A DNA stretch of 64,000 nt, taken from Carnegiea gigantea. Lineage: Eukaryota; Streptophyta; Magnoliopsida; Caryophyllales; Cactaceae. The position numbers and the translations under genes are program-made. This document shows, piece after piece, positions 11,080 through 22,947 of this stretch. Every line of letters begins with the position of its first letter. The first letter of the stretch is position 1. The stretch is from NCBI GenBank assembly GCA_029747015.1, contig JAKOGI010000026.1:1700817-1764816 (forward strand). Reading direction: 5' to 3'. Under the pieces are notes generated by a model. It did not search any database and was not told the DNA's origin. It saw only the letters and a program-made list of their open reading frames with translations.

Positions 11080-11370
11080 TTTATCAGACAATGTCATAAA
11101 CCTTAGTGCATGAGGAAACCAAATCTTTTAAATCTTCATTCTTTCACTTACCTTTTCTCTTGTAGCCTCCCAGAGCAACAGCAAGGAAGGCTGACAACAA
11201 ACCTTAAAAAGTTACACTATTCAGCAAAGCTAAAAACATGAGACAAAGAAGTACACAAAGTAAAGAACTCCAGGGACAAGCCATTTTACGGTGTTTATCA
11301 TGTTGATTTGCTTATTCACGGCGAATTCCAAGAAACAAGATAGTGCATCCAAAATCAATCAAGATAATTA
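11080..11370 (-). pseudogene. Duplicated block, copy 2: decayed bHLH basic-helix-1-like exon
   Basis: Minus-strand codons near 11167-11105 read ATREKVSERMKI, a stop, then KIWFPHA. This lines up with the plant bHLH helix-1 pattern REKISERMK-LQ-LVPGC. It lies about 220 bases upstream (in gene sense) of the helix-2 exon at 10822-10889, which strengthens the reading. An internal stop and lost residues show decay. An alternative reading treats AAAAG/GTAAGT in this block as a splice donor. Confidence 0.4.
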
Positions 11371-12920
11371 CTCCGTCAGCCAACCTGTGGCTATCTGTAG
11401 CTTGGCCCTTTCTCCTCTGACATGAATATAATCTTTTGGTCCTCAGCTGGTTTATCATCCATGGAGTCTGATGTCTTCAAGCATTTACCATTGTATTCCT
11501 TCTCTAAAATATGTAGGCCATTACCAGTGGGTTACAAAATTCAATTCATCATACATACAACCAAAGGCCAAACACAAACAGGCAGCACTAGCCCAAATTC
11601 CTATCCATGTATTTGTTAAAAATTGCCAGTTCTTAAATGTTAAAATAATAAATTCAAGACAAATTTACAATGCACCTCAGCTAATGCGGCGCTCTCTATG
11701 CTCCAAGAAATGCAGGAAAAGGCTTAGTTTATCAAGAATTCTACCAGCACTGAATTTGAATTTGGAATGCATCCTTAGCAACAACGGAACATCCAACATG
11801 GTGGAGATCCGAAGAGTTCTGTGAAAGAACTGTGGCTTAAAAAGCTGCTAAAGTAAGGAGGAGCCTATCTTTCATTTGTCCTCACAAGCATGGTTTCTTT
11901 ATATCTCAGTCTTGAGGTGTTTTGTCTTTCTTTGCCTTGTGTTGTTACAGTCAATTGCATCACTAGAGAAGAAAAAGAGGTTCTTCAGCACACTCACTTA
12001 GCCATGTATTCCCACCTCACAACCTTCCTCCCACAAAGACAGATTCTTGAGCACATAACTCAGCGAACTGTGCTGTTACCCGGTTCAGTGTCAACTATCA
12101 AAGGTCTCCTTCGAACAAGCACTTTACAATGCCATAGTTAAGGATCCCTCTGGCTAATCAAGGAACTCAAGACACCGTCATCCCCTATCTACCCGGGGGG
12201 GGGGGGGCGAGCAGAGGCAGGACAAGGGGGAGAAAGTTCACTACCTTCAAAAACTCTACACGGTTCATCATACAACTTCCAGACCTACTTCTAACATTAC
12301 GCAGCAAAGTCAGCAGCTAAGCTAACAAATATTTGCCAGAACTTCACTTTAGGAAAGTTACATTCTTTGCCATCTTCCCGAAATGACCATAATAACACTT
12401 TTGCCATTCAATAAAAGGTTAATACCAGCCTCCCACAATTCCGAGAATAATTATGAATATGTGTGACGGTGTTCCTGCAAAAGCTGGTTCTAGCTTCTGA
12501 AAGACAATATTGTAAGGTGGCTTTTGAAAAATATACACATGTTTCTGGACTCTAATCCTCATGAAATATGCACAAAGAGTGGCACAGATGAAAGTCTAAA
12601 AGATCACAAACAGCATGGTAAACCAAACAGCCTTCTGGTGCAAATCAAACACTAACTCCCAGATTGTCATGCCAGAACAATCAACAGATTAGACTAAACA
12701 TTTCAAACCTAAGTTCCGCAATCCTAATTCAAAAATCATACAAACAGATAATACGAATTACAACTACCCCATCACTAAATAAACACAGCAAAAGCAGATG
12801 GCAAACTAATCCAATCGAGGCTAATCAAAATGCTCAAATTCAGATCAAATTTTGAATCTTCAATTAGAAATAAAGCAAGCAGATCGATTTCCAAAAGAAC
12901 ATAAAAATTGAGCACAAAAC

Positions 12921-13052
12921 CTGCCAAGCATCGATTGTACGCTGAAATTCTTGAAGCCATCGATCAGCTTGCATGCGACAGGCGTCGTCGAGGTGATGAT
13001 ACAGCGCATTTATGGCTTCTTTCACAGTGTTCTGAAGCTCCATCCCCGCCAT
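12921..13052 (-). pseudogene. First exon of an importin-13/transportin-3 family gene (MOS14-like), rest missing
   Basis: Translation from the ATG at 13052 gives 44 residues. MELQNTVKEAINALYHH and QADRWLQEFQRTIDAWQ match the extreme N-terminus of plant MOS14/TNPO3, the karyopherin that imports SR splicing factors into the nucleus. The exon ends with CAG/GT exactly where the family's first exon ends (after DAWQ). The next exon, expected to encode VADNLLHD...FCSQTLRSK, was not found on the minus strand between 12920 and 5600, where other genes already begin. Either intron 1 is enormous or this is a gene head cut off by rearrangement. The exon itself shows no stop, so decay may be recent. Confidence 0.65.
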
Positions 13053-15752
13053 TCTTGAATGGGAAATTGGGAATGGGAATTATGGTATGGATAGCAGAGT
13101 AGCGATTGGTTACCACTTTCCTGCTTTACATTTTCTTAATGTGAAATATGGGGCTTGGAGGGGTTTTTTTTTTGGGGGGGGGGGCCCTCATTTGACTTGA
13201 GTCAAATTATGGTGGAATAAACATATAGAATTTTACTATTTAAATTTTTTGAAAACTTAAACTCGAGGTCTCACTTAAGCAAAATAAGTATCAAACTGCT
13301 TGAGTCAACAATGTTTTATTACTTCAAGCTATGAAAGATTTTACGTGAGATTTTTTATTAGGGTTGTTTTGATTTAAAATATATATAAATTTTAAAATAT
13401 TAAGATTTTGAATCTTTTCCTAATTTATACCTCATCTGACATATTTTATCTTTGATGGTCCGTATTAATTGAAATTCTTTTGTTGCAATAATTTAAAGAA
13501 AAAGGGATCTAATATCTTTTTTACATAGATTTATTGCATATAGTTGTCCTAATTTATTTCTTTGTTTGTAGTAAATATTTACATAAAACCGACAACTTCT
13601 TTGGTTTGACAACTACTTCATTTTTTTTCCTTTTTCCTAAAAAACAAAAAGATAATTGTCATTTTCTTTCTAAGTATTTACGAATAATATAGGAATAAAT
13701 TATGAAGGAGATACAAGCTATTTGTTTCCATGAATTATAATAGTTGAGGATTTTCGGGTTCAAGCTAACAATTTAGGTTAATGATTTTATTAGCTATGAT
13801 TTAATACATTAGCTATATTTGACTTATTTTTGCATGTCAATTAAGAGCATAAATCTATGTGATTTGGTTTTTAAAAATTTTCTTAATTACTATGTGATTA
13901 TGTAAAATTAGGAGAATAGTTTAGAATTAGATTGAGTAGAGGTTGTGCGGGATTAACAAGATAAATTAGGCTATTCTACGGTAGGAGTCGAGTGGGCTTT
14001 ATGTTTTAGGCCCAAAGCCACTAGGTGGGTTACCAAATTGAGAGGGGAAAAAAAAGAAATTCAAGCCAAAACAAAATCAACCAGGCACCTCTTCCGCCTC
14101 AAGGCCTCAGGTATTCAATCCCCGCCGATTCTACCCAGAAGAGAAAGGAAGCGAGCAAGGGTGGGAGGAAGAAGAAGGTGAACGGAACAGGTCGTTAAGC
14201 TTGGATTAAGATGGGTGGTTCCTTACTTGCTAAATCAGTATTAATTCTTAAAATTAAAGTGAATTTTTGAGCTTGTGTGAATAGTCAGATGATATATGGG
14301 TGACCTTCCATTCCCAATTCAGTACTAATTTTGAACTATTTTGGAGCTTAGCAATGAAATTTGATTGATTGTGGCAAGTTAGTTGAGTTTGAATGTGAGA
14401 TTGCAAGTTGATTGAAAAAAGCTGGCTGGAGTGAATTGTGGAAGAAAAGATGGGCTAGTTGAGTTGATGATTGCATTTGAATGATTGACGATATTTGAGG
14501 TTGAACTTTGGGCGGCGATGTTAAAATGTGAACTCCATGTGCTATTTGCAGGAATTGAACTGCTGAATCGGGTAAATGAAATATACGGCGACATGTTTAC
14601 CCATAGGTTCCATCCTAAGTGTCTATACATGAACTGTGAGCTTGGTCTGGCTTGAATTGTTGCTAAACGTTGCTAAAACTACTTTGGAAGGCTGACGTAA
14701 ATAGGTTAATCTCATACGGATATGACAAAGTCATAATAGTCTTATGTATTTTTATTATTGTTGTTTCATCCGATTATGGAGTGACAAATTTCATAGAGTA
14801 TTGTTTGGATTACATCACGAAAATTTGCTAAAGGTGAAATTGTAGGTGGACTAAAAAGGTGACAGTTTGATGACTTAATTTTATATGTATATTCTTTTCC
14901 TCTTTTCTTTTTTTTTTTGATGATAAAAGTTACCCAAGAACTAGATTGGGTTGAACTTAGGCCTTACAAGTTATGACTTCACAAATTACTAAATCGATTA
15001 TACTATCTCTTTTGAACATTGATTTAGTTTTTATCAAATTTTGATAGTGTACTTCAAATTTTGAATTAAACTTAATTTCAGTTGGACAATGTGATCTATA
15101 AGATGCTTCAAACATAAGCAAAATATAATTATACTATGTAAAAGATTCCATAAAAATAACGAGTCTTGCATAAACAACTATTATGACTTTTTTGTTTGGG
15201 GGGTCGGGGTTAAGGAGATGTAGAAGGCACCAGAGTAAATATAAACATGATTGAAATATATCTTTGATAACAAATCACCAAAACTTTGCCAATTGTAATA
15301 GTTGACATCAATTCTTCCTTAGCCCCTCCCCCCAAAAAAAGTTTGCATCAAGATTATGATGTGGTTTTAATTTGTCTTAAATGAGTGCTATTGTTGCCCT
15401 AATCTTACCTTGCAGTAACATTTCTATTTTCTTTTTCTTTCAACATTGTTCTCATTTTTATGAGTCCTTGTTTAGGTTTCTTCTCACTTTGGGGTTTTTG
15501 ATGGGTTTTACACAGAACACAAAACATCTTGAGCCTTTCGAATTGGGCAGGTATATCAAATTCTGGGCTTTGAAATTTGAATACTCAAGCAGACATATTT
15601 GGTACTGTCGACCCCTACAGATATTACTCAGCCATCACGAAAGTCCTCAGTGCAGCAACAAAAACTCTACTACAATTGCTATAAAAATCAAAGTTCATCT
15701 TTGTTTCAACACTTTCACCCCAGAAAGACTCGACCTTTAGCAGTTGATAGAG
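13053..15752. other. Intergenic between two head-to-head gene heads; possible 5' leader near 14085-14200
   Basis: The stretch is AT-rich, with a T10/G11 tract at 13164-13184. The GC-richer block 14085-14200 ends in an AACAG/GTCGTT donor-like sequence and could be a 5' leader exon of the plus-strand gene head at 15753. No other ORF is convincing. Confidence 0.35.
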
Positions 15753-15925
15753 ATGGCAGCTTCACAATCACCAAATGTATTCACTCCTAAAGAATGGTTT
15801 GACACTATTGAATCAATAATCTGCAATTCAACCAGTTCACTTCCTCCAACTGCCTTCATTTGTGGACCAAAGAACAGCGGCAAAACCACCTTCTCTCGTT
15901 ATCTTCTGAACAATTTACTTCTTAG
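15753..15925 (+). pseudogene. First coding exon of a NOL9/GRC3-like polynucleotide 5'-kinase, rest missing
   Basis: The exon reads MAASQSPNVFTPKEWFDTIE and then a P-loop, FICGPKNSGKTTFSRYLLN, with the Walker A motif at residues 38-45. This matches the N-terminus of plant NOL9/Grc3 homologues, the nucleolar RNA 5'-hydroxyl kinases that act in ITS2 processing of pre-rRNA. It ends with AG/GT after LLLR, the expected phase-2 junction before the exon encoding the VAYLDTDVGQ Walker B region. That exon and all later ones were not found downstream. About 450 bases after the donor the sequence runs into the pararetrovirus-like element. It may be a gene head split by insertion or rearrangement, or a gene with a giant TE-filled intron ending outside the window. 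Confidence 0.65.
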
Positions 15926-16379
15926 GTTCGGTTTTTTTCTAAAGTTGCTTTCTTTTGAATGGTACGTTTGATTTGGGCAATACTTTCATTTGGGTATTTA
16001 TTATCTCATCTTGAATTTATCTGGGCAATTGTTCTTTTGGTACTTATCTAAACAAAATTTGTCCTTTTTTGTTTTTATTCAACGCATTTATACGTGCTCA
16101 AAGGGGTTAAGGATAGCTAATATATTCGATTCTCCGTTACTTGAATTGGGTTCATTCAATTTCATTATTGAGTATGCATGTTCATTAAAACGTGGTTTTG
16201 AATTTGAGCTACTTCTCGAATTATACAACATTTTCTCTTTGTATGTGGTTCATGACAGTTTGTTTGCACAAGTTGTATTCTTGTAGAAATACTTTCTTGT
16301 GTACTAATAATTAAATGGTAGTATGTGATCTTCTAGCTGAATGACAATTCCATTTGGAACAGCTGTTTACAGTTAAAGT

Positions 16380-17412
16380 GAATGGTATGATTTAGAGTTG
16401 AGACTTGTCAATGCTATCTCACGTTGTGCTTGCATTACCTTCTCACCATGCTGGCTGCTTGTGAATTCAATTTTCTAAAGAGTGTAAGCTTTACTCAATT
16501 TTTCAATAGGAACTGAGTGACTATTGATTGTAAATATTATTTGATTAATGGTCTGTGTATATGGAGAATATAGTATCTGAAAATTATTTCAAATAATCAT
16601 GTCATGAGAGGATTGATCAGTAGTCCATATAATTGGTATGATGCATTGAAGTCCTCCTAATTCTATGGATAACCCTTCAATGGTTTCATTGTGACTCATA
16701 ATGCTATTATCAGCTATCCTCACTTGTAAAGGATTTTTAGCTCTTTTTCACATGAACTCTGAAAATAATGATCTTTTCCTAAAGTATACAGAACAACCAC
16801 TATCTATGTAGGCACACAACTCATATTTATTATATTCCTCTAAGCATATGTTTATTCGGATATAGATGCTATTAGAATTTGTGTTGGTAACTTCATAGCA
16901 TATCTCTATAGTCATGTTTTTGACTAATTTATTCTCATAAATTGGCTCACTAACGGTTCTTATTTTATACCCAATGACCTTTCTATCTGGACTCAAACTT
17001 TGGTCTACACTGGGTCTTACAGATTTAAAACTCATTCTGCTCATTTTACTAGTCATACTAATTCTATCATCTTCTTTAAGTTCTTCTTTAGTTGATGAAG
17101 ATCCTTCTCCCTACTCTGATCTTGTACTCAGGCTTCTTAATAATTGGAGTTTAATGATTATTTTACCATTCTCATCAATTTTTATCACATTTTTCTTGTT
17201 AATTTTTGTAGGGTTAGCAAAGTTAGATATCCATGATCTGTCAATATTTATCTCTTGAGGATTAGATTTAATCCTCTAGATTTTTTGCATAGGGGTAGGA
17301 CTTTCAAACCTTTCTGCTTCTATCATTGTCACCTTAGTCTTTGGGTCTATAGTGTTATCTAGTTTGTAGATAATTTTCCAGAATATTCTTAACGGATATC
17401 CTCCTCTTTTCA
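16380..17412 (-). pseudogene. Retropepsin-like (aspartic protease) region of copy B
   Basis: Around 16750-16800 the minus strand encodes a predicted active-site segment AYIDSGCSVYF. This resembles the D-T/S-G-A motif of retroviral and caulimovirid proteases, with Cys in place of the usual Ala. Further downstream (about 16600-16720), IADN, GGLQCIIP and a TDQSSHDMII segment fit the rest of the protease fold. An in-frame stop lies just after the active site, and more follow. The upstream part (17080-17400) continues the linker that precedes the protease. Confidence 0.5.
17408..17412. repeat. Target site duplication TTTCA, left copy
   Basis: Identical to 20473-20477; it flanks the solo LTR 17413-20472. 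Confidence 0.85.
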
Positions 17413-20400
17413 TGCACACCTTTAAAATGCTAATGACTTGATTTACGAAAAACTGCAGTGGAAGACTTAATGATTGAAGGCGCTGCCGTCATCCCAAATA
17501 GGACAAGGCTAACTAAGACTACTCATTACTGCCAACTCGCGATCATAAACACAAAAAACATTAAACTTAAAATACTCCAAGTTAAAAACCATAGTGGTCT
17601 AACTTCAATACCATCAACATATTCATACAAAGGGCCATCCTGCACTCCCATTAAACATGTACATTGAGAATAAACTCATCTTGTCCTTAAGATTGTACCC
17701 AACCTTCATGCTATGCTTAATCCACTGTGAACAACTGGTAACTCCCAAAGGGGCTTGCTAAATTGAGGTATATGTGCGGATTCATCACCTAAAATGGAAA
17801 ATATGAAAACATTTTGAGAAATGTGAGTTAAAGCTTAGTACATGCATCCCCATATGGGTAAATGAACATTAAAACCTTGCTGGTAGGAACCCACTTTTTG
17901 CAATTCATTTAGTTCGCAATAACGATGAAAATGAAAGCAATATAAAACTGAATTCCTCATTATTATCTGAATGTGAACCCATTGCAGTGATATAATCTAT
18001 AGATGTACACTTGCTAATCCGATCAAGACTTGGCCTGAAGCCGCACAAGTAAATAATGGGCTGATGCCCTATAGATGATAACTAATGGGGTCACAAGTTA
18101 AATGGCAAATCACTGTATAAATTGATTCATTGATAAACTCATTAAGAGTTGTAACTTGATAAACATGTCCTGCTTTCTGAAGATACAGATAATTGATATA
18201 CCTTGAGTCTTTAAAAATGTCATCTAACTTGATAAATATGTTCTGACTTGATAATATTTATGCATAACGGGGAATGATAACTAGGCCTCGACTCTATTTC
18301 ATAAGTATCATTGTAGGTATGTGTAGTCAATAAATGATCCTTACTCACATAATTAAGTAAGTAAAAGTATATGTAATAGAAAGTGAGTAATTAAATGGAA
18401 TACATAACTTGCGTATTTTAATATAACTTCAAAACTAAATTAATGAAAGTAATTAAATCCGATATAAAGTAAATGAAAGTAAAATAGGCCACAATAAGAT
18501 AAATGAGATTACAAAGAAAAAGGCCTTGATGGTGACAAATGGGATAGTGGTTTCGACCTTTTCTGAGATAGGTTGCTGATATGAGTTTAAGGCTCTCTAA
18601 GGTATAGCTTGATTTAAGACAACAGCAAGTACACTAGATTGCCTTGATAAATACATTTGATACATTCTGAATTGAGTAAATAATAAAGGTTTGAGGTCAA
18701 GAGATATATATCTCGGTCCAAATAGCATAAACTATAATAACTTGTCTGATAAATATGGCTTCCGAGTCAAAATTCTTCCCACTTCTCATATTTCATTCAC
18801 AAGTTCATTAAATACAATTTTTCACCCTAAATAGATTATTGATCCCAATGAAAGTTATTAAACTCCCCAAACTTGGTACTTTCTTTGTAATATCCATAAG
18901 TGATTCAAAACTCATAATTAAGCTCCCAAAATACATGTTTCTCTTCTTTTTCTCTCATAAATCGAGCTGAAAACCTCAATAAAATCCATGAATATTTATT
19001 TCTCCATTATAATAGCCTTACTTTGGCTAAAATGCTCAAAAACTACTCCATGATAAACCTTACAAAATTTTCAATAGATTTCTTTACATCAATATCCACA
19101 ATCTCCTAATAAATTCATTTCCTTACATAATTAGTCCAATCAGCCTCTCTTGGTCACAAATGGGACTTTCCATTATTCACCAATTTAGCCAAAAATTTGC
19201 ATAACATTCATTTTTGAAGCTATTAACATATCCAAACTCCAAACAACTTCATTTATATATAATTACATAATTCGTGTCCCAAAATGGGGTAGTTTTCTTC
19301 AAAATTTCATAACTCACTCATTACACCTCTAAAATTCATAAAATTTTACCGAAACTCTCAAATATTATAGAGAATCTACAGTAAAAGTTTCAGAATTTTT
19401 GGACAACCCTATAATTCCCAGAGTTTCCGACATTGAGTAATTCGACAAGCCAACTCATGTATGATCATAAATCCTAGGTTATGCCCAATTCCGATCTTCA
19501 TTCAAACCTCCATAAATGAGTTCAAATCATCATTCACAACATTAAATCTACTTTTATATCAAAGATCACAACAAGCAAGTGAAACAAGCTCAATTCCACC
19601 CTTTCTTGCTTTCAACCATCATGATCAAACTCAAGCTCAAAACCCATAAATTTAATCATCTCCAGACACAAGGAAAATTGCATGATAACACTTATTTTGA
19701 TCATATAAACATATATAATAATGAAAACAATAACAAAAACTCAAAATCACACAAGATGAAGGTGAGGGTTTACCTCTTGTCAAGCTTAGAGGGGAGGGTA
19801 TTTGAGTGTTTGAGTGAGTGGGGGGTGGCTAAGGTCCGGGGGAGCTGCTGGTGGTGGTCCCTAGCCGGTGTTGGGTGGCTGGCTAGTGGTGGAACAACCG
19901 GCAGCAACTACTCAGAGAGGGGAGGGGCCTGCCGTGGGTAGGAGAGAGAGAGAATAGGAGGAGAGTGTGGAGTTTTCAAGTAAGCTTTTACTTGGTTGAG
20001 ATTGCTTTGCTTGAAGATAAAAACTTCATAAAACTTGGCTGATTTTTAAGCCTCCAAAAATATCTTTTTGCTAATTAGAATTAGACACAAATGATAGCAA
20101 TTAGCTTAATTTAATTGAACCAAAATTTTCAGATCATAATTTGAGCCCAATGGAATTGGGTCATAATTTGGGCCCAATGAATTGGGCCAAAATAAATGAA
20201 TTTTGGCCCAAATTTGTGTGTAGCTAAAACTTAAAATTTTGTGATATTATGGAAAATAATTTAATACTCAATCATAATTATTGAGGCCTACTATCAATTC
20301 ACCTGAAATTTTACGATAATTGAAACCCGAAGTGTAAAGTGGGACCCAAAATTGTAATTTGCTAAATAAATAAATTGGATGTATTTGAATTAATAAACAT

Positions 20401-20472
20401 GATTTAGTTAAATAAATAACCATGAAAATAAAGATGATTTAAACAAATATGGGTTAGGGTCGGGATATTACA
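17413..20472 (-). mobile_element. Solo LTR of a Ty3/gypsy-type retrotransposon (3,060 bp) nested in the pararetrovirus-like element
   Basis: On the minus strand the unit begins TGTAATATCCCGACCC, a typical start of long plant gypsy LTRs, and ends GTGTGCA, giving TG...CA termini. It is flanked by perfect 5-bp TTTCA duplications. No internal domain or second LTR is present, so it probably arose by LTR-LTR recombination. A GC-rich CT-repeat zone (19780-19960) followed in LTR sense by a GAGGTAAAC-like donor suggests the promoter/leader region. The two flanks belong to the same reading frame of the host element, which independently confirms the borders. Confidence 0.82.
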
Positions 20473-20477
20473 TTTCA
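20473..20477. repeat. Target site duplication TTTCA, right copy
   Basis: Matches 17408-17412 and immediately follows the CA end of the solo LTR. Confidence 0.85.
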
Positions 20478-22482
20478 TGTCCGTTCTAACAGTTTTTATC
20501 TTAAGGGATAGAAAATTTTTAACAAATTTATCTTTTAAACTCACATAATATTCAGGCCGATAATTGAATCCTAACGATCCATTACATGAATTAGTCTCAA
20601 TTTCTGTGATGATTTGATTATTAAATTTATTATGCCTAATATCACATAACAAAGTATAAAGATCAATATCCTTGTCATAATACTTTACTCGAGTGATTTG
20701 AATTTGGACATTTCCAACATGGATATACCTATATTTCTATTTTTATTATGCTTAAGGATGTTTTTCCAATTAATGAGATTAACTTCTCCCACATCATACT
20801 CACAATCTTTGATTTCTATTCCTCCTTCCATGACCTTGCAAACATACTTGATTTTTAATTGAAAGATGGATTTTTTATAGATCATACCTTTCTGAATTAT
20901 AGGAAGAACCCAGTCTCTCTTAATTTCCTTGTGATTATTGTCTACAACAAACTCTTCTCCTTGAAGATCATCAAGACTTACCAAGCTACTTTCCATCATA
21001 TGACTTGTTTCTTTATAATCACTTTCTTCATATTCACCATCCAAGATAATTTCAACAATCCATTTGTTGTTATTTAGGGTTAGGTCTAATGCCTCATGTT
21101 CACTAAGCTCAACATAATCTAGGCTACCCAAGGTTTCAATGAGCTTGTTATTCTTCCTATTTTTGCATTCATTAACATTATGTCCTACTTATCCGCATGC
21201 GCAGTATTTGCAGTTGTTTTTCCCTGCAGGACAATAAGCTGCCTTCATAAAAAAAATCTTCGTTTTTTACGACTTGATTTGTTATAATATTTTCTTTTAT
21301 ATTTCTCTCCCCTTCCCTTATTAAAGCTCTTCTTCTTATAGAATTTTCTTTTTTTTCTTCTTTCAGATTCCTTTCCTCATTGGTGAGATGAATCCCGACA
21401 AGTTAGGAATTATTTCTTAATTTTCTTTTACTTTTGGAGATCAAGACATTGATCATTAACCCATTTTCTTAGATAGAGACTCTCAAACCAAGGGTATCAA
21501 TGACATCTGCTCGTTCAAGCCATAAAATGTATTTTTTATTAATTATGAAATTTATAGGATATGACAATTTGTCATAGAACATAGCAAGATTGGTTTCATT
21601 ATGCCCAATCTTGTAATAATATTGACTAAATTTAGTAATATAATTTTTCGGATATTTCATATCCTATAATTCTATATTATTAATCTTTCTCTGCCATTCT
21701 CTCGCCTTTTCTTCATAATCAAGTTTAACTTCGATAAATTCAGTTTTAATTTCCTTGCATAGATTTGTAAACATTGTAGCTGGCGTTCCGATCATTCTTA
21801 ATGTATTTTTACCATCTTCATTTAATAAATCATACTACTCAGCTATAGTGCCAGAAAAACTGTGCTCGATATAATTTAGAAAATTTGTAGTAGTCCATGT
21901 AGTGTTTAAGTTTAAGATACTATTCATGCCTCTTTTCTAATGTTCAAATATTTATTCTTTATTATGAGCCTCATCTATATTTAAGGTGTATCCCGTCTGA
22001 TTAATTGGAGTAAGGCATACTTCTTCAAAGGTTGTAGTTTTTCTTGGGATAAACCTGAAAGAAAAATTGATTGTATGCCTGTTGGAACGTACCTAGGTCT
22101 TATGAAATGAGTATTTCTCCTAGAAGGTTCACTGAATTCCTCAGGCTTAGTAACAACATTGTTAACGAGATTAGTTTCTATTTCACCTAAGTCGAGTTCT
22201 TCTCCAATTTTATTAATCTCATCTTCAATAGTCATTCTACCATATTTTTTTTATCCAACTTTCTTTTAATTTCTTCTAAGGGTGCAACATTAAGATCTTC
22301 TAGCTTGATTAGGTTCATCTGCTGATATATTTCTTCTTCTAATTAGACATTATCAGTCTCTTCGCTATCGTCAGATAATACGTCATGTTATCACTAATTA
22401 CACCCACAATTTTGTTTAATTCTTCTGGATTTTGTTCATTCTCGAATATATTCTGTAGTTCTTTAAGAGTATACTACCTATG
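20478..22482 (-). pseudogene. Coat-protein-like region with zinc knuckle (copy B)
   Basis: Broken but readable minus-strand ORF. An acidic N-terminal part (about 22235-22482) is followed by a helical region with alternating readable frames down to 21469. A Cys-rich knuckle near 21170-21232 shows C-P-x-G-K-x-x-C...GH-x3-EC spacing. The knuckle is interrupted by a stop codon after its third to fourth cysteine, so nucleic-acid binding would be lost. After the knuckle, an open 148-codon stretch (20685-21131) continues toward the protease. In caulimovirids this region forms the capsid and its RNA/DNA-binding finger; that role is inferred here. Confidence 0.5.
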
Positions 22483-22696
22483 CTCCATCTTCTTCTTCTT
22501 TTTCTACTTTTTCAGCCAATTTTTCATCTGATTTCTCTTCTACTTCTTTTTGGATTTTTATATCATGCAAAGGAAATGGATTCTTGTTTTTTAGGTGTTG
22601 GAAAGGATATTTATGCTGAAATGGAGTACTAATACTAGAAGTAGCTTTTCCAATATGACTTACTTCGTTAACTAAAAAAAGGTGAATTACAGATAT

Positions 22697-22867
22697 TTAC
22701 TTCTGAAACTCCTTGAGTTTGGTCTTAATTTTCTCTAATTTTTCTTTTAATTCTAAAACTATATTAGTGATATAGTTTAATTGATCGGCTATTGAAGAAA
22801 GGTCTTCCGGAGAGTGAACAATATGTGAATAATTTGATCCAGGGCAATCAGGTGATGATTCTAGCAT
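22697..22867 (-). CDS. Small ORF of the pararetrovirus-like element (56 residues, coiled coil)
   Basis: Intact minus-strand frame located 68 bases downstream of the primer site. The C-terminal half has a heptad-like Leu/Ile spacing with alternating Lys/Glu (ITNIVLELKEKLEKIKTKLK), suggesting a short coiled coil. Some caulimovirids have small virion-associated coiled-coil proteins in a comparable position, but I cannot claim homology. The matching ORF in copy A has lost its start codon and is frameshifted. Confidence 0.4.
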   Translation of the reverse strand: MLESSPDCPGSNYSHIVHSPEDLSSIADQLNYITNIVLELKEKLEKIKTKLKEFQK

Positions 22868-22934
22868 TAATCTCAGTTAATTAGCTTAATTAGTCATTAA
22901 TTAGCTTAATTATCTTAATTTTTCTTTGTCAAGT

Positions 22935-22947
22935 GGCTCTAATACCA
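22935..22947 (-). other. Primer-binding site of copy B (initiator tRNA-Met type, one mismatch)
   Basis: The minus strand reads TGGTATTAGAGCC; the canonical site has C instead of the second T of ATTAG. It lies at the head of the element, upstream of all of its ORFs. Confidence 0.65.

Larger units (their letters stand above)
7090..12920. other. Region without an intact gene; holds bHLH-like exon fragments and a local duplication
   Basis: The first few hundred bases are probably the 3' UTR of the 6733 gene. The rest is moderately AT-rich, with short ORFs that match nothing I recognise (for example around 8294-8638, 9415-9852 and 11471-11824). Supported pieces are listed separately: two related blocks near 7660-7860 and 11080-11370, a bHLH helix exon at 10822-10889 and a GA microsatellite at 8229. 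Confidence 0.5.
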
